DNA from: UBA8079 sp049601915
GTDB lineage: Bacteria; Pseudomonadota; Alphaproteobacteria; UBA6615
NCBI GenBank assembly: GCA_049601915.1
Contig: JBMYRB010000002.1
Coordinates: 1 to 64,000 of the forward strand
Length of the DNA stretch: 64,000 nucleotides
Reading direction: 5' to 3'
The notes beneath the pieces were generated by a model that saw only the letters and a program-made list of their open reading frames with translations, was not told the origin of the DNA and did no database searches. This document shows positions 59,330 through 64,000 of this stretch, one piece after another. Position 1 is the stretch's first letter; every line of letters starts with the position of its first letter. The position numbers and the translations under genes were made by a program.

Positions 59330-59358
59330 CGGCCGCCCTAGCATTTACGCGGCGGCCG
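59330..59358 (+). other. intercistronic hairpin between urtA and urtB
   Basis: CGGCCGCC at 59330-59337 pairs with GGCGGCCG at 59351-59358 across a 13-base loop, 15 bases after the urtA stop. There is no T-tract, so it is not a strong terminator. Hairpins at this position in binding-protein operons often protect the 5' binding-protein transcript and lower downstream expression, giving excess UrtA over the membrane parts. The structure is seen; the role is inferred. Confidence 0.5.
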
Positions 59359-59415
59359 GTGTCGGTCTCAAACAAAAAATAATAATCCAAACACGCATAA
59401 TCTGGACGGTTTCTC

Positions 59416-61113
59416 ATGGCTACGAGCCATTCAACGGGCGCGGTGCGCCCATTCGGCATCATTGCTTTGCTTGGCGGTGCGTTTTTGTTTCTGGCACTCG
59501 CATTCGTCACGACACTGACAGCCACCGCGCAAACAGTCTCGGCGAATGCGGCGCCGTTCGCGGATGCAGTCCAGGCGCTCGATGCGCGAAAATTTTCCGA
59601 TAAGGCTGTAGCCGTCGACGCCCTCGGGGCGTTGGGTGATGGGCGCGCTATCGTCATTCTGCAGGCCTTTGCCGACGGGCGTCTGTATCGCCGCAAGGCC
59701 GACAAGGTTGTCGTTATCGGTGATCGTGACGGCGATGGATATCGCCTGACCAGCCCCCTTACCGGGGAAGCTGCCGGCACGGTGGGCGATCGCGAGATCA
59801 AGAAGATCATCGCCAACAACAAGTTGCGCGGCCAGATTCGCGGTGTTCTTGGGCAGCTTGCCCTATTCAGCGCGAACGCAGATGTGCGGCTTGAGGCGGC
59901 GCGTAACGTCATTGCCAGTCCGACCGAAGATGCGCTGGCCCAGCTGAAACGTGCGCGCGACCGCGAGACGGTTGCCAGGAACCGCGAGACGCTCGAGACG
60001 GGTATTGCCGTCCTCGAGCTTGCGTCGGATGACCACGCGTTGCGATTGGCAGCTGTCGCGACCCTGGCCGACCGCAGCGATCCGGACATCAAATCGGCGC
60101 TCGAACAGCGTTTGCTCGAACGTGACGGTGCTCCCGTCGAGCCGGATCCCGAGGTGCGGGCCGCATTGACGGAGGCCGTTGATGACATCAATGACCGGTT
60201 GGCCCTGTTCGGCCTCGCGGAGAACCTGATCTTCGGGCTAAGCCTCGGATCGGTGCTTCTGCTCGCGGCGATTGGCCTGGCGATAACCTTCGGCGTCATG
60301 GGGGTGATCAACATGGCCCATGGCGAGATGATCATGCTCGGGGCTTACACGACGTTCATCGTCCAGGAGATATTTCGCTCGACGTTGCCACCCGAGATCT
60401 TCGGGATGTATGTGCTGGTCGCCATCCCCGCCGCGTTCTTGGTGGCCGCCGGATTTGGCGTTCTGATCGAGCGCGGCTGCATCCGGTTTTTGTATGGCCG
60501 GCCGTTGGAGACGCTTCTGGCGACATGGGGTGTCAGCCTGATCCTGCAGCAACTCGTGCGGACCCTGTTCGGGGCCAACAATCGCGAGGTCGCGAACCCG
60601 GACTGGATTTCAGGCGCCGTGGCTTTCGGTGGTGGCGTCTCCGTGACTGTCAACCGCATCTACATCATCATCTTCTGCATCATGGTGGTGGCCGCGCTGG
60701 CTGCATTCATCCGCTATAGCCGCTTTGGCCTGCAGATGCGCGCCGTGACCCAGAACCGGGGTATGGCCTCGGCGATGGGTATCCGCACGGGCCAGGTCGA
60801 TGCGCTGACCTTTGCGTTCGGCTCCGGCATCGCCGGTGTTGCCGGCGTGGCGCTGAGCCAGATATCCAATGTCAGCCCCAACCTGGGCCAGAATTTTATC
60901 GTCGACAGCTTCATGATCGTCGTCTTCGGCGGTGTCGGAAGCCTGTGGGGCACGATCGTCGGGGCGTTCAGTCTCGGCATCGTCAACAAGTTCCTCGAGC
61001 CGGTCTCCGGCGCGATCCTCGGCAAAGTGGTCGTGCTAGTGATCGTCATCCTGTTCATCCAGAAACGCCCGCGCGGTCTGTTCGCCCTGAAGGGGCGGGC
61101 GGCCGAGGGTTGA
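59416..61113 (+). CDS. urtB: urea ABC transporter permease (with long N-terminal domain)
   Basis: UrtB, 565 residues, one of two inner-membrane permeases for urea. The C-terminal 300 residues are the LivH-like permease (LIFGLSLGSVLLLAAIGLAITFGVMGVINMAHGEMIMLGAY, ending GKVVVLVIVILFIQKRPRGLF). The N-terminal 250 residues follow a signal-anchor (GIIALLGGAFLFLALAFVTT) and form a HEAT-like helical domain with repeats such as ALDARKFSDKAVAVDALGALGDGR and DVRLEAARNVIASPTEDALAQL, presumably periplasmic. Such extensions are known for UrtB. Stop is 15 bases before urtC. Confidence 0.94.
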   Translation: MATSHSTGAVRPFGIIALLGGAFLFLALAFVTTLTATAQTVSANAAPFADAVQALDARKFSDKAVAVDALGALGDGRAIVILQAFADGRLYRRKADKVVVIGDRDGDGYRLTSPLTGEAAGTVGDREIKKIIANNKLRGQIRGVLGQLALFSANADVRLEAARNVIASPTEDALAQLKRARDRETVARNRETLETGIAVLELASDDHALRLAAVATLADRSDPDIKSALEQRLLERDGAPVEPDPEVRAALTEAVDDINDRLALFGLAENLIFGLSLGSVLLLAAIGLAITFGVMGVINMAHGEMIMLGAYTTFIVQEIFRSTLPPEIFGMYVLVAIPAAFLVAAGFGVLIERGCIRFLYGRPLETLLATWGVSLILQQLVRTLFGANNREVANPDWISGAVAFGGGVSVTVNRIYIIIFCIMVVAALAAFIRYSRFGLQMRAVTQNRGMASAMGIRTGQVDALTFAFGSGIAGVAGVALSQISNVSPNLGQNFIVDSFMIVVFGGVGSLWGTIVGAFSLGIVNKFLEPVSGAILGKVVVLVIVILFIQKRPRGLFALKGRAAEG

Positions 61114-61128
61114 GGGGAGGTACGGAGC

Positions 61129-62271
61129 ATGGGACCCATCTCTTCACGGCTCCTGGGCATGGAAAGCAAACGCAGCTGGACGGCAATTGTTGCCCTCGCG
61201 GTGATCGCGATTTTCGTCGTGCCGTTCCTCAACCTGGCGGTGCCCGAAGGCTCGTTGTTCCACCTCTCGACCTTCTGGGTGGCCACGCTGGGCAAGTATC
61301 TGGCCTTCGCGATCCTCGCCTTGTCGCTCGACCTGATATGGGGCTATGCGGGAATCCTGAGCCTCGGTCACGGGGCCTTCTTCGGCCTCGGCGGCTACGC
61401 CATGGGCATGTACATGATGCGCCAGATCGGGGAGCGCAGTGTTTACGGCAACCCCGATCTTCCGGATTTCATGGTGTTTCTGAACTGGGACACGCTGCCC
61501 TGGTACTGGTTCGGTTTCGACCAGTTCTGGTTCGCCGCGTTGATGGTGCTCGCCGTGCCGGGCGCGCTGGCATTCGTTTTTGGCTGGCTTGCGTTTCGCT
61601 CGCGCATCACGGGTGTCTATTTCTCGATCATCAGCCAGGCGATGGTGTTCGCTTTCATGCTGGCCTTCTTCCGCAATGAGATGGGGTTCGGCGGCAACAA
61701 CGGGCTGACGGATTTCAAGGATATCCTCGGTTTCGAACTGTCCCGGGATTCGACCAAGGTCGGCCTCTATATCGCGACGGCGGTCTCGCTCCTGCTTGTT
61801 TATTTGATTTGCCGGGCCGTGGTGAGTTCGAAGCTCGGCCGCCTGCTGATCGCGGTGCGCGACGCCGAAAGCCGGGTGCGCTTTCTTGGTTACTCGGTGA
61901 CCAATGCGAAGCTGTTCGTGTTCACCCTGTCGGCGATGATCGCTGGGCTCGCGGGGGCGCTCTACGTGCCCCAGGTGGGCATCATCAACCCCGGCGAGTT
62001 CGCGCCCGCCAAGTCCATCGAGATGGCGATCTGGGTGGCCGTCGGCGGCCGCGGGACGTTGTCCGGCGCGATTCTGGGCGCATTCGTGGTTAACGGCGCG
62101 CGCACCTATTTCACTGCCGCAGCGCCTGAAATCTGGCTCTTCTTCCTTGGTGCGTTGTTCATCATCGTGACCCTGGCCATGCCTAACGGCATCGTCGGCG
62201 TATACAAATCCCTGCGGTCGGGTGAACTCACCGCCGCCATCGGTCGGAGGCTTCGACGCAACGATGGTTGA
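61129..62271 (+). CDS. urtC: urea ABC transporter permease
   Basis: UrtC, the second permease, 380 residues, LivM-like with about eight to ten membrane segments. Diagnostic blocks are YLAFAILALSLDLIWGYAGILSLGHGAFFGLGGYAMGMYMM, FFRNEMGFGGNNGLTDFKD, LIAVRDAESRVRFLGYSVTNAKLFVFTLSAMIAGLAGALYVPQVGIINP and EMAIWVAVGGRGTLSGAILGAF. It pairs with UrtB to form the pore. Its last eight bases overlap the likely urtD start, as common in this operon. Expressed from the urt promoter. Confidence 0.95.
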   Translation: MGPISSRLLGMESKRSWTAIVALAVIAIFVVPFLNLAVPEGSLFHLSTFWVATLGKYLAFAILALSLDLIWGYAGILSLGHGAFFGLGGYAMGMYMMRQIGERSVYGNPDLPDFMVFLNWDTLPWYWFGFDQFWFAALMVLAVPGALAFVFGWLAFRSRITGVYFSIISQAMVFAFMLAFFRNEMGFGGNNGLTDFKDILGFELSRDSTKVGLYIATAVSLLLVYLICRAVVSSKLGRLLIAVRDAESRVRFLGYSVTNAKLFVFTLSAMIAGLAGALYVPQVGIINPGEFAPAKSIEMAIWVAVGGRGTLSGAILGAFVVNGARTYFTAAAPEIWLFFLGALFIIVTLAMPNGIVGVYKSLRSGELTAAIGRRLRRNDG

Positions 62272-63043
62272 TGTGATGACCCAGCCGGAATCAACGACCG
62301 TCACGGAACCCTCGATCCTTTACCTCGAGGGCGTGTCGGTCAGCTTTGATGGCTTCAAGGCGCTCAACAGCCTGAACCTGATCATTCGGCGCGGCGAGAT
62401 GCGCGCGATCATCGGGCCCAACGGTGCGGGCAAAACCACGATGATGGACGTGGTCACCGGCAAGACACGCCCGGACACCGGCCGGGTGCTGTTCGCCGAT
62501 GATGTGAACCTGACCCATCTGGATGAGACCGACATTGCCAATCTCGGCATCGGTCGGAAGTTCCAGAAGCCAACGGTCTTCGAGAGCCTCACGGTCTTCG
62601 AGAACATCTACCTCGCCCAGAAAACCAAGCGGACAATCACCGAGACCCTGTTTGCGCGTATTCGCGGCGAACAGCTCACCCGCATCGAGGCCACGCTGGA
62701 AACCATCCGGTTAACCGCGCGGCGCGCGGATCTGGCGGGTGATCTCAGTCATGGCCAGAAGCAATGGCTCGAGATCGGCATGCTGCTGGCCCAGGAACCC
62801 GAACTGATGCTCCTCGATGAACCCGTGGCGGGCATGAGCGACGCGGAGACGGAGCAAACCGTGACGCTGCTGATGGAGATCGCCAGGAATCATTCGCTGG
62901 TCGTCGTCGAGCACGACATGGAGTTCGTGCGTAACCTCGATTGCACGGTCACGGTACTCCATGAGGGCGGCGTTCTGGCGGAGGGGACGATGGACACGGT
63001 CCAGTCCGATCCGCGTGTTGTCGAAGTTTATCTGGGTCGCTGA
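62264..63043 (+). CDS. urtD: urea ABC transporter ATP-binding protein
   Basis: UrtD, 259 residues with the start at 62264 (or 247 aa from 62276), one of the two ATPases. Walker A is GPNGAGKTTMMDVVTG, the signature is LSHGQKQWLEIGMLL, Walker B LMLLDEPVAGMSDAE and the switch His in VVVEHDMEFVRNL. The N-terminal YLEGVSVSFDGFKALNSLNL and FQKPTVFESLTVFENIYLAQKTK are UrtD-like. It is coupled to urtC by overlap (ATGGTTGA). With UrtE it forms the cytoplasmic motor. Confidence 0.94.
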   Translation: MVDVMTQPESTTVTEPSILYLEGVSVSFDGFKALNSLNLIIRRGEMRAIIGPNGAGKTTMMDVVTGKTRPDTGRVLFADDVNLTHLDETDIANLGIGRKFQKPTVFESLTVFENIYLAQKTKRTITETLFARIRGEQLTRIEATLETIRLTARRADLAGDLSHGQKQWLEIGMLLAQEPELMLLDEPVAGMSDAETEQTVTLLMEIARNHSLVVVEHDMEFVRNLDCTVTVLHEGGVLAEGTMDTVQSDPRVVEVYLGR

Positions 63044-63045
63044 TC

Positions 63046-63741
63046 ATGCTCGAAGCCACAGATATCAATCTCTACTACGGCGCCAGTCATATTCTGCGCG
63101 GCGCTCATGTTTCGGCCGAACGGGGCAAGATCACTTGTCTGCTGGGGCGTAACGGCGTCGGCAAGACGTCGATACTGCGCGGTCTGACAGGGCATGCGCC
63201 GATCCGCAGCGGCTCGGTGATCTGGGACGGCGAGGATATCGGCCGCCTGCCGCCTTTCGCGCGCGCGCGTCGCGGCATTGCCTATGTGCCCCAAGGGCGT
63301 GACGTGTTTCCCCGGCTCAGCGTTGAAGAGAATCTGATGACCGGGTTCGCCTGCCTGCCGCGTAGCGAAGCGCAGATTCCCGATCAGGTGTTCGAGCTGT
63401 TTCCGATCTTGTCGGACATGCTGCAGCGCCGCGGCGGGGATCTTTCGGGCGGCCAGCAACAGCAGCTGGCAATTGGCCGGGCACTCGTGACCCGGCCTAA
63501 GTTGCTGGTGCTTGACGAGCCCACCGAGGGTATCCAGCCGTCCATCATCAAGGATATCGAGGCGGTCATCCGGCTGCTGGCGGACAGTGGGGACATGGCG
63601 ATCCTGCTGGTCGAGCAATATTACGAATTTGCCCGCGATCTGGCCGATGATGTGGTGGTGATGGATCGGGGGGAGACCGTCCTGTCTGGTCCGATTGGCG
63701 ATTTGCCCGAATCCGAGATTCGTCGGCACCTTACGGTCTAG
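63046..63741 (+). CDS. urtE: urea ABC transporter ATP-binding protein
   Basis: UrtE, 231 residues, the second ATPase (LivF-like). It has LLGRNGVGKTSILRGLTGHAPI (Walker A), FPRLSVEENLMTGFACLPRS, GGDLSGGQQQQLAIGRAL (signature), LLVLDEPTEGIQPSIIKDIE (Walker B) and the His-replaced switch VEQYYEFARDLADDVVVMDRG. The phrase EPTEGIQPSI is typical of UrtE. It starts three bases after the urtD stop and is followed 20 bases on by ureD, so uptake and hydrolysis of urea are encoded in one locus. Confidence 0.95.
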   Translation: MLEATDINLYYGASHILRGAHVSAERGKITCLLGRNGVGKTSILRGLTGHAPIRSGSVIWDGEDIGRLPPFARARRGIAYVPQGRDVFPRLSVEENLMTGFACLPRSEAQIPDQVFELFPILSDMLQRRGGDLSGGQQQQLAIGRALVTRPKLLVLDEPTEGIQPSIIKDIEAVIRLLADSGDMAILLVEQYYEFARDLADDVVVMDRGETVLSGPIGDLPESEIRRHLTV

Positions 63742-63761
63742 TTCAGGCAGGCTGGGTATCG

Positions 63762-64000
63762 ATGGCATCGGGACGGGCAGAGATCGAGTTCGTTACGGCT
63801 GACGGCCGAACCCGCCTGGCGCATCTGTATCAGAGCGACCCGCTGCGCATTCTGTTCCCGAATGTTGGGCCCGGTGAGCCTGAGACCGGCACACTTGTGA
63901 CCACCTCTGGCGGTCTCGTGGGCGGCGATGACCTGATGATTTCGGTCCGCTGTGACGAAGGCGCCGTGGCCCGGATCGTCGGCCAGGCGGCGGAGAAAAT
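63762..64000 (+). CDS. ureD: urease accessory protein, 5' part
   Basis: The first 79 codons of UreD (UreH), the chaperone that with UreF and UreG delivers nickel to apo-urease. The frame from ATG 63762 reads GRTRLAHLYQSDPLRILFPN, then TLVTTSGGLVGGDDLMISV and ARIVGQAAEK, matching the UreD N-terminus (LxQxxPxRxLFP, TxGGLxGGD). It has no stop before the window edge. Its place behind urtE predicts the structural urease genes ureABC just outside the window. A weak CAGGCAGG precedes the start. Confidence 0.92.
   Translation, partial: MASGRAEIEFVTADGRTRLAHLYQSDPLRILFPNVGPGEPETGTLVTTSGGLVGGDDLMISVRCDEGAVARIVGQAAEK

Noticed and set aside
1..64000. tRNA, rRNA, CRISPR arrays, insertion sequences and prophage genes
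   Set aside because: None was recognised by reading; no cloverleaf-like clusters, regularly spaced repeats, transposase or integrase motifs were seen.

Overview
The window is a dense, GC-rich chromosomal segment from an alphaproteobacterium, most likely a free-living Rhodospirillales-type heterotroph. That assignment is an inference from the gene set (PHB genes with a divergent phaR, a CtrA-era style small-gene content, a urt-ure locus under a sigma-54 promoter, many CaiB-type CoA transferases) and the codon bias; no rRNA or tRNA gene is present to test it. No prophage, insertion sequence or CRISPR array was seen.

Layout. 0-5.3 kb: housekeeping biosynthesis (end of leuD, leuB, asd) mixed with small envelope genes, a methyltransferase and a ferredoxin-like protein. 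5.3-11.1 kb: a minus-strand run holding polyhydroxybutyrate genes in the order phaE-like, phaC, phaA, phaB, Nudix hydrolase, DMT transporter, with the repressor gene phaR divergent and a candidate PhaR operator between them. 11.1-12.7 kb: a PAS-GGDEF-EAL signalling gene split by a frameshift. 12.7-22.6 kb: catabolic genes (oxalyl-CoA-synthetase-like ligase, ketopantoate-reductase-like enzyme, beta-lactamase-fold esterase, SemiSWEET, AMI1-like amidase, deacetylase-like protein, enoyl-CoA hydratase, CoA transferase, esterase, flavin protein). 22.6-32.4 kb: more hydrolases (cupin, LigI-like amidohydrolase, dienelactone hydrolase, C-C hydrolase-like), a cysteine deiodinase-like protein with a strong terminator, an MFS transporter, and two pseudogenes. 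32.4-42.3 kb: an accessory catabolic cluster with a CocE-type esterase, a gamma-resorcylate-decarboxylase-like amidohydrolase, CoA transferase, VOC protein, lactonase-like MBL enzyme, dehydrogenases, and a CmcJ/NvfI - ABM - beta-propeller operon. 42.4-45.6 kb: a compact valine/isobutyrate degradation operon. 45.6-57.8 kb: redox genes (GMC oxidoreductase, quinone oxidoreductase, FAH-family hydrolase, Baeyer-Villiger-type monooxygenase, CoA-ester lyase) with two further broken genes (RidA-like, Lpd-like). 57.8-64 kb: urtABCDE urea ABC transporter running into ureD, behind a near-perfect sigma-54 promoter.

How it fits together. The middle 40 kb reads as a patchwork of small catabolic units, each delivering acids, esters, lactones or amides to CoA-level oxidation; acetyl-CoA surplus can be stored through the PHB operon, and nitrogen is scavenged as urea. 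The most notable second-order pattern is gene decay: five loci keep most or all of their protein-level similarity yet carry in-frame stops or one-base frameshifts. This is either recent pseudogenisation in an accessory region or residual sequencing error; raw reads would decide. Functions are assigned by motif recognition only; no database search was run.
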